NCBI RefSeq assembly: GCF_050624435.1
Contig: NC_134546.1
Span: 40,689,501-40,753,500, forward strand
Source of the DNA: Tenrec ecaudatus
Taxonomy: Eukaryota > Chordata > Mammalia > Afrosoricida > Tenrecidae
Reading direction: 5' to 3'
Length of the DNA stretch: 64,000 nucleotides
The notes under the pieces: model-generated
Databases searched by the model: none
Told to the model about the DNA's origin: nothing
Seen by the model: the letters and a program-made list of their open reading frames with translations, nothing else
Shown here: one piece after another, positions 44,842 to 56,243 of the stretch
Numbering within the stretch: position 1 is the first letter of the stretch
Layout: the number at the start of each line of letters is the position of its first letter
Position numbers and translations under genes: made by a program

Positions 44842-45700
44842 TGATCTCATAGACAACTCTGGGATTATAAAGAGAGTTCCCCAGCTTTGTCTCCCCCAAA
44901 GACATGCCAAACATTAGAGGCTCTTTGCCACTATATGGTGGGAGGTCAGATGCTTAAAGACATCATCCCTGAAGGTCTTCAGTTGCCAGACTACTGTGTG
45001 GTCCCACCAAAGGTAGGGCCCTCTCCCTGCTGTTAAGGACAATGGGCTACTTCTCCCTAAAGGATTGCGGTCATCAGTTTGGTTCCTGTAGAAGGATTGC
45101 TGTTATCAGTTTGGTTCCTGTAAAGTGGGGTTTACACCCCACTGCTAATGGTTTCTACAGTGATCCAGAGAACAGGTTAAACCCGCCAGTGACATCCAAA
45201 GTTAGGCTGCCATCCTGAATCTAGGATCCATCCTTCTTGTCACATGTATATCCCCAACCCCTCCTCTTCCAATCAATCCTTAGATTGTCCCCCTCTCATT
45301 GCTGTATAACCTATAGAGCAACCCCTTCCTGTGATGTATGTCTTTACCTGTAATCAGTGGCCTTGCACTCCTTTTAAAGGTATATAGAGAGAGCTCTCTT
45401 GGGCTCCTCTCTTGGCCTCATTGGTTCCCCCTCTCCTCTCCCATCCTTGCTCCCCTGTTCCCTTTCCCCTTGTCTTCCTTCCCTTCCCCCTCTCTCCACA
45501 TGAACCACCAAGCAGGGCTGAGGTGAGCATACTACCATGAAATGTGTCCGACTCCATTATTTCAATCTCTCTTTTATCTCTCATGCTCTCTAGAACTTTA
45601 CTATAATCTTTATATATCTCAACCGTACAATTGCGCCTATCAAACCCGCGATTAGTTGTGGGGGACTGGCAATTCTCCACAGACAACTACTCATGGGATG
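44842..45700 (+). mobile_element. retroviral-type solo LTR
   Basis: Begins near TGATCTCATAGACAACTCTGG and holds CCCAAAGACATGCCAAACATTAGAGG, GGTGGGAGGTCAGATGC, CAGTTTGGTTCCTGTA and GGGGTTTACACCC. A TATA-like stretch (TTTTAAAGGTATATAGAG, 45376) precedes a pyrimidine-rich zone, as at a U3-R border. It ends around CAAACCCGCGATTAGTTGTGG. A 32 bp unit in the first half is duplicated in tandem (45060-45123). An inverted second copy is at 59755-60262. No internal viral genes are present. Class I ERV is a guess. Confidence 0.6.
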
Positions 45701-45844
45701 GTGTAGGACCAAGAGGTATTTTATTCAGTTGTACATAAGATACTCATGAGTCAGAGTCCACTAAACAGCAGCTAACAATGACCACATAGTTATAAATGCA
45801 ACGCTTCAAGAAGCAAAGCAATAACAGCATTGTTTTACTTACTG

Positions 45845-46560
45845 GCATTGTTAAAAGCCATCACCTAGGTTCTGAGTCATAGCAATACTATGCACAAAAG
45901 AAACATTGCCCAGTCCAACAATATCCTAACCATCCCCGCTATTCCCGAGCTCATTGCTGCAATCACTGAGTCCACACATCTCCTGACCCTCTACGTTACC
46001 AAGCATGATGTCTAGCTCCAGAGACTGGTTCATCCTGGCTCATCCTGATAACGTGTTCAAAGTACATCAAAGTCTTGCCATATTCTGTTTGAAGGGGTAT
46101 TGGCTGTATTTCTTCAAGACATCTAATAGTCCATCGTATATCGAACACTCTTGTCAACGTCCTAATTCACAGTCATTCACTCTTCTCTGGACTTCCTTAT
46201 TCATTGTCCAGAGGCAATGAGGTAATAGAAAATATCATGACGGGTCAGGCCCACCTTGGTCCTCAAAAAATATCTTTGCTCTTGAAAACCGTAAAGAGGT
46301 CTTCTGCAGCAGACTGTCTCGGTGTAATGCGTGGTTTGACTTCTTCCCACTGCTTTCATATGCGTTGATTGTGCAGCCAAGTAATGCGAAACCCTTGACA
46401 ATGTCAATTTTTTCCCTTTTATGTTGTTGCTTATTTGACCCTTTGTGAAGCTTTGTTTCTTTTGGTTGTGGTATAATCATACAAAAGGTCTTTGATTGTC
46501 AACAAAGTGCTTCAAGTCATCTTCACTATCAGCAGGCAATTGTTTGGACAAGCACAAAAT
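45845..46560 (-). mobile_element. RTE LINE 3-prime half, antisense
   Basis: On the minus strand: tail-proximal ACTCAGAACCTAGGTGATGG, GGACTGGGCAATGTTTC, GTGATTGCAGCAATGAGCTC, CCAGTCTCTGGAGCTAGAC, ATCATGCTTGGTAACGTAG, and further up GAAGATGACTTGAAGCAC from the RT region. Decayed, no intact frame. A separate scrap of RTE-like tail on the plus strand lies near 45735-45780. Confidence 0.75.
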
Positions 46561-48172
46561 CTTTTCAACAAAGGTTTATTTCCTGTTCTTTCTACATTTT
46601 CACTCAGAGTCAACAGCAGCATGAGACTCTCTGTACACTCTTGGGCCCGGCTGACAGAAACATCACCATCTGTACATGAATGGTTACTATGATGAAGAAA
46701 AGGGAGATAAATAATTACACACTAGCCCCTAAAGGCTTCTTCCCAGAAGGGACATATACCATTTACAAACATTTTATTAGCCAATATCACAGGGACCTAC
46801 TTCAGGTCACCCTAGAAGTACAAGACAATTAGACATTGTCCACTAGAACTATGTTCTCTACTAAAAGTGGGCATAATCATTTTCTATCAATATGGTGTGT
46901 TGTACTCCTACCAACTCCATGGCCATGGGAACTGTGCGGTCATATGGGGCCCCATGCTTGGCTTAAGGTTCGGCTAGCCTTGTGTTGGAATGCTTCACAA
47001 TTTATCTTTGAAATGGTAGTCTGTCAATGAAGTCTGATGGGACGTTGGAGAATACATGGGAGAAGCAGGTATATAAAACACACATGTCAGTTGCCATTCC
47101 CTGATGCCCCATTTGTATACAGTATTCACAATGCCTTACTAGCACAGAAATCCAATGGGCTCAAAATGTGTGGGGAATTAGTGAGAGTTAAGGAAACTAC
47201 AAGGTAATCGTGTTATATCGATGAATGACTGACAGCCCTAGGGTACTACCAAACTTGCTCTGAGCAGAGGAAGAAGAAGAAAACACCAACAGCCAAAGAA
47301 CCTGATTGTATCTTTCCTTAGATGTGTTCTTTTTCTGTATTAACTATTTATGCTGAAAATGATAACTTAGAAGGAATGAGAGAAATAGAGGAACCTGTAG
47401 TTCCTCGTTCTTTTAACCCTTCACTGCTTCTCAGTTAGCCAGGTCCAGACTGTTGAAAAGCTGTGTGCTTCTCAAGATATGAAATAAACACAATTGAGTT
47501 TTATATAGTATTCCACTGTCTGGGCAAGAACAAAGTGCGTGTAAACCTACAATTGGATATTGCCCACAATAACAATTTCCATGTTTGCAGGTCTTTTCAT
47601 TTGCAACAAAATACAAAATGTAATAAATTGGTTGCTTTTGTATGTCAGTGGAATATTCTTCTATTTGGATTCAGCACTAACATTGCGTAATGTAAAGGTG
47701 AGTAGTCAGTGGTATGCTAATAATTTTAATTTTTTATTTTTCTTTATTTAGCATGAGGTTAAACAGCAAATAAAAAGACTAGGCCGAGTTAAAAGAAAGC
47801 CCATAGCAAAAAGGAAAAGGGTTTTTATATTTAGTATCACTAATGAAAAAGCATGTCCCTGCTATTTGAACAAAGATCCTCACCTTGTCGTTTTGTACTG
47901 AATTCTGCAAATTCTGTAGCTGACCCTATTCATCCATAAGTCTCATGGATGTAATGCGAAAAAAGACTCGTGTGAAATACAGAGTGTGAAATACAGAGTG
48001 TGAAATCACAGATCATTTAATTCAGTGATTTAAAAAGTTCTTTCTAGCAGCAGAACACTTTCTGCAGGTGAAAGGACAAACTGTAAACCAGAAAGGCAAA
48101 TCTCCGTGGCTCTGGGTGCTGTGTGCATACTGACTCCCCATTCCTAGGGAGCTCTTGGGGAATCTCTGTGAT
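46561..48172. other. unassigned, no gene seen
   Basis: No nameable repeat or exon. A 14 bp word (GTGTGAAATACAGA) is repeated in tandem around 47970-48005. Confidence 0.35.
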
Positions 48173-48185
48173 GATGGAGACTTTA

Positions 48186-48473
48186 TTTATATTAAAAGAT
48201 TGTTTTATTGGGGGCTCTTACAACTCATATAATAAGCCATTCATCAATTGTATTGAACCTATTGTATTAAACCTATTTATAATTGTATTAAACCTATTTG
48301 TAATTGTATCGAGCATATTTGTACATATGTTGCCATCATTCTTTTCTAGACATTTACTTTCTATTGATCCCTTGGTATTGGCTCCTCTTTTTTCCCTCCC
48401 CCTCACCCCTGATAAATTATAACTTATTATTATTTTCATACTGACTGCTGTCTCCCTTCCCCCATGGTTTGAC
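48186..48473 (-). mobile_element. L1 3-prime end, antisense, with internal tandem copies
   Basis: TTGTTTTATTGGGGGCTCTTAC to CCCTGATAAATTATAAC. Flanks GATGGAGACTTTA (48173-48185) and GATAGAGATTTTA (48474-48486) form a 13 bp target duplication with two mismatches. The usual ATGTGTACAAAT region is replaced by three imperfect copies of a TTGTATTAAACCTATTT unit. Confidence 0.9.
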
Positions 48474-48589
48474 GATAGAGATTTTAGAACAGTAAGAATG
48501 TGACACACCCAAGGTAGTAATCTTTTCATTGCTTATCTAGCCCTTGCCTAAAGCAGGTAGCAGTCTGAAAGTGAGGGAGATCATTTGGT

Positions 48590-48716
48590 GGCTCTGGCAC
48601 ATTTGTGATTATTCTTATCTGTAAAATGGGGATAGTAATGCCTACTTGAGGCAGTTGTTCTAAAGATTATGTGAAGTAATATGCTTAAGTAAATACTTAG
48701 TAATTGTTAGCTGCAA
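48590..48716 (+). repeat. MIR SINE, sense
   Basis: TTATCTGTAAAATGGGGATAGTAATGCC, GAGGCAGTTGTTCTAAAGATTATG and AATACTTAGTAATTG follow the MIR consensus order. Confidence 0.8.
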
Positions 48717-48959
48717 TTTTATCATAATTACTATAATTATATTTCAACCTCAGAGCCCTAACTTACATACATAGAAATTAGTGGAGGGTGGAAAAGTTTT
48801 GTTTTTTAAATAAAGATTTATCACAAAAAAATCAAGATAATGACTACTTCTGTGTGAAGTATGACTGAGTCATAGAATATAACTGAGAAAAAAATACATG
48901 GACGTGACGGTGTGGATAGTCTTCCTGAGCAATTATACTTGTAAATGCTTGCATTGTAA

Positions 48960-49270
48960 AAGAAGAGCTATCTCAAGCCAATGACCTAAAATTACACCTT
49001 GAGAAACTAGAGAAAGAAAACAAAATGATCACAAAACTCCCAAAAGGAAGGAAATAATGGAGATTAGAAATAAATGAAGCAGAAAATAGAAAAACATTAG
49101 AGAGAATCAACAAAACTGAGGTTTCGTTCTTTTGGAAGACCAATAGAATTAATGTCTTTAGTTAGACTGAGGAAGACAATAGAAGATATAGATAAATATC
49201 CAAAATTGAAATGGAGACATTACTATGGACACTACAGAATTAAAATAAAAAGACCGTAAGACAATACTAC
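48960..49270 (+). mobile_element. old L1 ORF2 fragment, sense
   Basis: AAACATTAGAGAGAATCAAC encodes ERINKTEVSFFWK, the linker just before the RT in L1 ORF2. Short and full of stops. Confidence 0.65.
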
Positions 49271-49287
49271 GGGGAAAAAATGGCACA

Positions 49288-49650
49288 CTGTTTTAGTTTA
49301 CTAGCGCTGCTTAACAGAAAAACCACAAATGAATAACTTTCACAAAGAGAATTTTGCTTTCTCTTATTTAGGAGGCTATAAGTCTGATTTCAAGGTCCCA
49401 GTTTAAGAGGAAGGCTTTCTCTTTAGGCTCTGGGAAAAGTTGTTGTCTTTTTGAGCATTTGCTCTGTTTCTCTTGCTTGCCTTTCAATCTCTTTTATATT
49501 GGAAAAGACATCGACTCAAGACACACCCTATCCAAATCCAGTCACATTAACAAAACAGGACAACCCATCCCCCAATGAGATTATGATTGCAAGTATAAAG
49601 GTTAGGATTTACAATATATAGTTTTAGGGGACACAATACAATTCATAATG
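49288..49650. repeat. old dispersed repeat
   Basis: Runs from TGTTTTAGTTTACTAGCGCTGC through TTAGGAGGCTATAAGTCTG, ATTGGAAAAGACATCGACTC and GACAACCCATCCCCCAATGAG to GGGGACACAATACAATTCATAATG. Related to 28905-29340 and 4877-5034. Class uncertain. Confidence 0.6.
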
Positions 49651-50371
49651 TTCTGCCCTTTGCCCCCCAATTTATGTCCTGGACACATACAAAATACGTT
49701 GACCCTATGACATCATCCTCAAAGTCTTAAATCAACTCCAAGTATAAAAATTTCACTTTCTAAATCCATACGGGTGAGATTTTAGGTGTATTCCTTCATG
49801 GGTCTAAATTCCTCTTTATCTTTGAACTTGTGAGATCTAGAATACAACTTGCCTTCTCCCAAAGTACAGTAGTAGAACAGGTGCAAGGTAGACGTTTCCA
49901 TTACATATGGAAAAACTTGAAAGGAAAGGAGGAATTATGAGTACCGAGTCAGGCTAAAACACAATAGAACAAATTTGATTAGCTCTCAAGACTTGAAGAT
50001 AATCCTCCATATTCTTAGATCATCTGAACAATCCCCCTGTCCACCAAACTGTGGACATTGGTCATGCCCTCTGGATTCTGAGTGGAGGCCCCTAAGCCCT
50101 GGGCTTCAGTGTGCCTTGCACACCTTCTGGGAGGTAGCTGCTTATTTAGCTTTCAATGGCTCCGTTCCTCCTGTCTGTGTGAGTGGTACCTCCCCACATT
50201 GCCTATAGCAGGCCTTGAACTTCTTCCTCTGGGACATCACAGCCCTGGTCTCTTAGCTTTGGGCGGTGGCTCTAGCTCTCTGGCACATCTAAGCAGCAGC
50301 CTTACATTCCAGAACTGAGTGGTAGAAGTTTAACTCTTCAAATCCTAGGAGGCTGAAATTCCACTTTTAAG
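49651..50371. other. unassigned, no gene seen
   Basis: Moderately GC-rich part at 50020-50300 has open frames of 77-78 codons on the plus strand with no recognisable domain. Confidence 0.3.
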
Positions 50372-50379
50372 ATCAAGGA

Positions 50380-50572
50380 CAGTGGTTCTCAATCTTCCTA
50401 ATGCTGTGACCCTTTCATATAGTTCCTTATGCTGTGGTGACCCCCCAACCATACAATTACTTTCATTGCTAATTCATAATGGTAATTTTGCTCGTGTTAT
50501 GAATTGGGCGACACCTGTGAAAGGGTCATTCAACCCCCAAAGGGGTCTCAACCCACAGGTTGAGAACCTCTG
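50380..50572. mobile_element. SPIN-type hAT element, non-autonomous
   Basis: 193 bp between CAGTGGTTCTCAATCTTCC and GGTTGAGAACCTCTG, near-perfect inverted ends. Flanks ATCAAGGA (50372-50379) and ATCTAGGA (50573-50580) match at 7 of 8, the 8 bp target duplication made by hAT transposases. Interior words ATGCTGTGACCCTTTC, GGTGACCCCCCAACCATAC and CCTGTGAAAGGGTCATTC fit SPIN. No transposase; such copies are moved by a full SPIN elsewhere. Confidence 0.9.
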
Positions 50573-50746
50573 ATCTAGGAGATGACAACTCTACCATTTG
50601 AGACCAAGAAGGCCCTGCTTCCCATGTTCCTTCCCAAAATAATACTGATTACCAAGCTGCTGTAGGCACGGTCCTTTTCTTGTCTTGGAAGACAACAGAT
50701 GTAACTCCTTTCCTGCCTACAGCATTCCAAGAGGCAGATAGCACTT

Positions 50747-51250
50747 GTGTTAGGCTGGCTTCTCTAGAGAAGCAAAAGCAGGCTGATGGATGTAGAGTCA
50801 AATGCAACCAAGGTCAGTGGTCTGACGATGGCCACTAGGATGGGCAGGCAATGTGGCAGGACGTTGACAAACCAAATGCAGGATCCAGCTCCTGCAGAAG
50901 TGACAAGTTTCCTACAGAGTCTGATTTAAGTGGAGCGGGCCACACACTAGAGGAGTCGTTCCTCTAATTGCTTCAGGCTGGCTCTAATCAAGGGGGCTAC
51001 ACTCCACCACACACAAAAAGAGGAAGGCCTCCGAGGAGATGGATTGACACCACAGCTGTAACAATGGGCACAACATGGGAATAATTGTGAGGATGGTGCA
51101 GGGCCAGGCAGTGTTTTGCTCTATTGTGTATATAAGGTCACTATGAGTGGAACTGACTCAATGGCACCTAACAACAACACACTACACAACTGCTGTTAAT
51201 CATAGAGTTGGCTGGATCATGTTAGATTACATCACAGATTATTACTACAA
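50747..51250 (-). mobile_element. LTR-like element, antisense, split by RTE tail
   Basis: GTGTTAGGCTGGCTTCTCTAGAG resembles the head of the other antisense LTRs. Left part ends near CTACACTCCACCACAC. After the RTE tail, text such as TAATCATAGAGTTGGCTGG and AGATTACATCACAGATTATTAC seems to continue it. Weaker than the other LTR calls. Confidence 0.5.
51012..51182 (+). mobile_element. RTE LINE 3-prime end
   Basis: AAAAAGAGGAAGGCCTCCGAGG, GATGGATTGACACC, GGTGCAGGGCCAGGCAGTG and tail GGAACTGACTCAATGGCACC with TAACAACAAC. Confidence 0.9.
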
Positions 51251-51253
51251 AAC

Positions 51254-52345
51254 TACTGAGGCCCAACACTGAGGGCGTACAGCGAGCGGAGCAGGAAGGG
51301 GAGCAAAGCAAAGAAGTCCCAGAGGCATGCCAAAGGTGGGCATTGGGCCAGGGGGTAGCACCCCTTTACGACTGGAAAACACTCAGAAAAGTCGATGGAC
51401 AGACCTGGAATTGTTTGAGGGGTTCTCTTTTTTTGCTGTTGGTTTTTTATTTTGTTTTGTTGTATTAGTTGTTTTATTTTTTGTTTTCTTTTATTGTTAT
51501 GTTTTGCTTTGTTTTTGTGTGTATTATTGCCTATGCATGTCTATCTGGACAAGATAAGCAGGATAAACAATCCAGAGGAACTGACGGTTCTGGGGAGGCA
51601 GGGGAGAGGGGGCACGTGGGGGGGGGGAAGTGGGGTACCTACAAACCCAGGGACAAGGGAAGAATAAGTGATCTAAACTTGATGGTAAGGAGGGCATAGG
51701 ATGCTTGGGGAGCTCGATCAAAGGGCAATGTAGCCAAGAGGAATTACCAAAACCTTAATCAGTGTGGAACATGATAGTGGGACAGGAAGAAAGTAAAAAG
51801 AAATAGAGGAAAGTATTGGGAGGCAAAGGACATTTATAGAGGTCTAAATACAGGCATGTATATATGTAAATACATTTATATATAATGATAGTGGACTAGA
51901 TCTGTGTACATATATTTATTTATAAAGTATTACAGCAGCAGAAAGACAGACATCGGGCCTCCACTCAAGTATTCCCTCAAAGCAAGAACAATTTGTTCTA
52001 CTAACACTGCATTCTGTGATGTTCACCTTCCCTGACATGACTGCTGAAGACAAAATGTGTGCATAAACAAATGTGGTGAAGAAAGCTGATGGTGCCCAAC
52101 TATGAAAAGATATAGCCTCTGGGGTCTTAAAGGATTAAAGGTAAACAAGCAGCCATCTAGCTCAGAAGCAACAAAACCCACATGGAAGAAGCACAGCAGC
52201 CTGTGTGATCACGAGGTGTTGATGGGGTCAGGTATCAGGCAACAAAGACCCAAAACAAAACAAAATCATATCAATGTGAATGAGGGGGAGTTTAGAGTGA
52301 AGACCCAAATCCCATCAGTAGTCAATTGGACCTCCCCCACCCCAT
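51254..52345 (+). mobile_element. L1-type 3-prime region, truncated at both ends
   Basis: Matches the element at 17458-21909 from its position of about 20255 on: GACTGGAAAACACTC, the T-rich TTTTGTTTTGTTGTATTAG zone, TAGCCAAGAGGAATTACC, GATCACGAGGTG. Stops at about 52345, before the terminal 600 bp, so the poly(A) end is missing. Confidence 0.85.
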
Positions 52346-53035
52346 CTGCTTGTCCATGGATTATGCATAAATCTGATTTACTTTGGTGATCATATTATGA
52401 CAAAAACACAACCCTATAAGAAAGCAACAAACCAACCAACCAACCAACCAACAAAAGGCAGAAAAACAAACACCCCAGGAAACAAAAAAGAAAACATTGT
52501 CAATCATCCCCCTGAGGTATAAGGTGATCGCATTGATAACATCCGCATTTTTTCCCAATGACACAGAACTCAAGACACGTCCGTCGGAGAAGTCTATAGG
52601 ACTACAGTTCTACCACACACTGCATCCCATGAGTTGTTGCCCTGCACAGTTCAATCTCTCAATGGATTGAGGTCTGTTGACCTTGAACATGGAGACTGAT
52701 GCCAGGGAAAACCTTCCTGGATCAATTCTTACAAGTGCAGCGCCCTGCCCAACAGATCAAAACCTGTCATATCAGTGCAAGGGGATGTATCATGGTACTA
52801 AATATGGTCCTTTCCCATTGGATGCCCACCAAGGTCCAATGACTTCTCTTTCCACATCCTTGGGGCAGCCATTCCCTGCTTCCCAGTCCTCAGTCCCAGG
52901 GTACAGGCTGCTTTGAGGCAGGGCTTAGTTCATTCACTCACACCTCTATGTAGCCCCTGGGGGGTGCCATGCTGGCTGTAAGGTCAGCATCCAAGGTCCT
53001 CAGGGTGTGGTTCACCAAAGGTGGTGTAGAAAAAT
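52346..53035. other. unassigned; CCAA-type simple repeat at 52431-52452
   Basis: No nameable element. 52590-52920 is moderately GC-rich with an open frame of 79 codons at 52677 but no recognisable domain. Confidence 0.3.
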
Positions 53036-53039
53036 ATCC

Positions 53040-53172
53040 GTATTGGTTACCCAGGAGCAATACTATAATTCTTTGAGGAGTAGAAAGCCCTGCCTTTCTC
53101 CAGAGGAGTGGCTGCTGGTTGCAAACTGCTTACTTTGTAGATCACAGTCCAATATGTAATCACTATGTCACC
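53040..53172 (-). mobile_element. AfroSINE, antisense, partial
   Basis: TTTGAGGAGTAGAAAGCCCTGCC, GAGTGGCTGCTGGTTGCAAACTGC and CACTATGTCACC. Tail end missing. Directly followed by a second copy in the same orientation. Confidence 0.75.
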
Positions 53173-53357
53173 AAAAACTCACTGCTGTCAAGTCGATTCT
53201 GATTCATAGCAACCCTATTGTACAGATTAGAACTGCCCCTGTGAGATTCCAAAACGAAATCTTCACAGAAACAGAACGCTTTATCTTCCCCTGTGGAATG
53301 CCTGGCGGTTTCGAGCTGTTGACTTTGTGTAATCCACTACGCCACTAGGGCTCCTGA
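53173..53357 (-). mobile_element. AfroSINE, antisense, full length
   Basis: AACTCACTGCTGTCAAGTCGATTC, CCTATTGTACAGATTAGAACTG, CTGGCGGTTTCGAGCTGTTG and CCACTACGCCACTAGGGCTCC. Confidence 0.9.
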
Positions 53358-54104
53358 GGAGATTAAATCAATACTCGATAACCTAACCAAGAAAAGTGTA
53401 AGATCTGATAACTTCACTGGAGAATTCTGCATATGCTTAAAGAACCTAACACCACTTCTCAAACTATTTTTTTAAAAAAAATAGAAGAGGAAACACTTTC
53501 TAACTCACTACCCATTAGGATTACTTTGATACTGAAACTAGACAAAAATGCTACACACAAAGAAAATACAGACCAATATCTCTTTTGGATATAGATGCAA
53601 AAATCCTCAATAAAATGTGAGCAAAAGGAATTCAACCAACATATTAACAGTCCTGAGCATCATGATCAAGCAAGTTTCTTCCTTACCTCCAAAATAGCCC
53701 CGCATAAGGAAATCAATGCAAGATATCATATTAATTGAACTGAGGGAAGAACCATATGCTTATCTCAATTGATACAGAACAGGCATTTGACAAAATTGAA
53801 CATTCTTTTATGATAAGACAATAACAACAACAGCAAAAATCTCAACAAACTAGGCATAGAAGAGAGCTTCTTCTTCCTTGATACGAGAAAGGGTATTTAT
53901 GAAAAGCTTACAGTGCACATCACACACAATCCTAAAATCAGAAATAAAACAAAGATACCTGCTCTCACAATTGCTAGTCAACATTATACTGCAGGTTCTA
54001 GCCAGAGCAATATGGTAATGAAGATAAATAAAAACCATTAAATCAGAAAGAAAGATATAAAAAGTATGTGTACTTTTATATGACATGACCCTTTATATTA
54101 CAAA

Positions 54105-54270
54105 AAAAAACAAAAACCACACCTGTTGCCATCAAGTCTGGTAAGCCTACAGGACAGAGCAAAAGTACTCCTTTGGGTTTCCAAGGCTGTAAGTCTTTAG
54201 AGGAGCAGAGCCTTTCTCTTGACCTTGCAGTTGGCCCAATGCCTAATCCTCCGTGCCACTAGATTCCCAC
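54105..54270 (-). mobile_element. AfroSINE, antisense, inside L1 ORF2
   Basis: CACACCTGTTGCCATCAAGTCTGG, TTTGGGTTTCCAAGGCTGTAAG and CGTGCCACTAGATTCCC. The B-box part is shortened. Confidence 0.85.
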
Positions 54271-55085
54271 ATAAAGACAATTCCCCAAAATTCATAAGAC
54301 AGTTACTAGAGTTAACAAATAAGTTCAGCAAAGTGACAGGATAAAAAATTCAACAAGCAAAAATCACTTCTGTTTCTGTGTAACGGCAATTAAAAATCTG
54401 AAAGGAAAACAATTTCATTTTCAATAGTGTGTAAAAGAACAAAATACTTAGTATTATCCTCATAACGCCGAGCACGACGTTTTTGTAACATTTAATTAAA
54501 ACGTGTCTGGTACAGAAATTATAAAGCTTTTGGAGATGATGAAGGTGTCAATGAAATCGTCGCACTTTACTAGTACAAATGTATATCGCTAGTCACGCAT
54601 TGTAGCCGCAAAATGCTTGAATATTGGCATATGTTTTGACTGATTGTGCGTTTGAGGTTAAGTGATTGTTGGCGTTCAGTGCATTTTACGATAATTTTCA
54701 ATCTAGTGAAGTTTTAGTGTTGATATTTTTGTATATGTTCATAAAACTGTGGTTTTTATGTCAAAGGTGTAATACTCACAAAAACATTACATTTATTATA
54801 TATTTCTGCTTTTTCAAAATGTAATGAATTTGTTACATTTGTCTTTTGAATCGACGGTGACAAAAATTACCACAGCATGGATTGTGATTTGTTTTTTGGA
54901 AAAAGGTGAATTTATGACCTAGATGGAAGTGGTAAAGACTCAGACAAAGAACCAGATGCTAATATGGATGAAATTGGTAAATAAAATGTATATTATATTT
55001 AAATTTGTTGATTTTACAATGATAAATTTTAATTATATTGCTATTCAAACTATTTTGATAACAATATTTATTTTTCCCATGATAG

Positions 55086-55503
55086 GAGGTGAATATATAC
55101 CGATTATTCTGATTTGGGTGAATGAGAAGACCTCGTAGTTAGTAATGATAATACTAGTAAAGATGAGTTCGACACTTCAGTTGTTGAAGAATCAATTCCA
55201 ATAACTACAAGTTCAAAGCCATCTACATCAAGACATCAAAGAATTCCTCTTTGGTGGCACATTTCTGGAGACAGCACAGCTAGACCTGTGCCTGAATGGT
55301 TAGGACAAATAGATTCTTCTGGGGTAGTTAAACATCCTGTTGAATATTTTAGACATTTTTTCTCGAAGAATATCATTGCTCATATTGTCGACCAATCAGA
55401 TCAGATATTTATGCAATCCAGCAAAATCCCAATAAACCTCTTGCACAGAGTAGCCAGGAACTTGAGCAATTTTGGGGTACACTACTTGCTAAGTCGATGG
55501 TGA
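55086..55503 (+). pseudogene. piggyBac transposase N-terminal fragment
   Basis: One in-frame TGA near 55129 aside, the frame is open. It holds an acidic Ser/Thr-rich stretch (SNDNTSKDEFDTSVVEES), then PLWWHISGDSTARPVPEW and HPVEYFRHFFSKNIIAHIVD, the region that opens the piggyBac DDE domain (P-x-E-Y-F followed by an F-F-x-x-x-I-I helix). A possible intron with GT at about 54979 and AG at 55085 would join an upstream acidic piece (SDKEPDANMDE) in the right order. The catalytic Asp residues are absent. Confidence 0.75.
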
Positions 55504-55557
55504 AGCTCTCAAATCAAGAGTGCACCAGCATTTTTCTGCAGCAAATGCAAAGTTCAT

Positions 55558-55790
55558 CTTTATTTATAAGCTATCACGGGACCAGGGGTGGGATCGGGGA
55601 GGGAGGGGGATGGGGGGGAAAAAGAGAAACCGAGCTGATTCCAGGAACCCAAGTGGAAAGTGAATTATGAGAATGACGAGTGCAACGAATGTAAAAGGGT
55701 GCTTTGCTCAATTGATGTATGTACAGACTGTGATAAGAGCCTTATGAGCCCCAATAAAAAGATAAATAAATAAATAAATAAAAGTAGTTG
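55558..55790 (+). mobile_element. L1 3-prime end inside piggyBac
   Basis: ATTTATAAGCTATCACGGGACC to GAGCCCCAATAAAAAGAT followed by (AAAT)n. The last 230 bp of the lineage-specific L1, in the same orientation as the transposase. The left border is uncertain by about 10 bases. Confidence 0.85.
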
Positions 55791-56243
55791 AAATGGGGGG
55801 AAAAAAAGGAAAAAATGTTTTGTTCAATTTTACACTAACTGAAAGATAAACAAATAAATTTTGTATTACATTTTATAAATAAAATAAGTGTTCAGTTTGT
55901 TTTTTTATTTAATAATAAAATAAGATGAAAATAATATAGAAATGAAGGTATATTTTTTATTCTTTTTTTCAATGATTACTTGTTCATTTTTTATTCTTGT
56001 ATTATAAATCCATGGACGAATGTGACAATTTGGTTACACTTTTAAAAAATTGCAAATTTTATATTTTTAAGATATATTTTGGTTGTTATATATATTGATA
56101 ACTATGAAAGAACAAAAAAAATTTTTTTCTGAAATTAAAAATTCAGGCATTATAGGGTTAAATCTAACCAGGGATGTGAAAGAGTTTTACACTAAAAACT
56201 TTAAAACACTGTATCAAAGCAAATTTTAAAAGCCTTTATTCAT

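Larger units (their letters stand above)
54458..56157 (+). mobile_element. piggyBac DNA transposon, complete ends
   Basis: A 1.7 kb element with both ends. Right end (minus strand) CCCTATAATGCC next to TTAA at 56158-56161; left end CCTCATAACGCC next to TTAT at 54454-54457, which is TTAA with one change. The end repeats match at 9 of 12. TTAA duplication and CCY ends are the piggyBac signature. It lies in an old L1 ORF2. Inside are a piece of transposase (55086-55503) and an L1 tail (about 55558-55790). Most of the catalytic domain is missing, so it cannot move itself. Confidence 0.9.
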
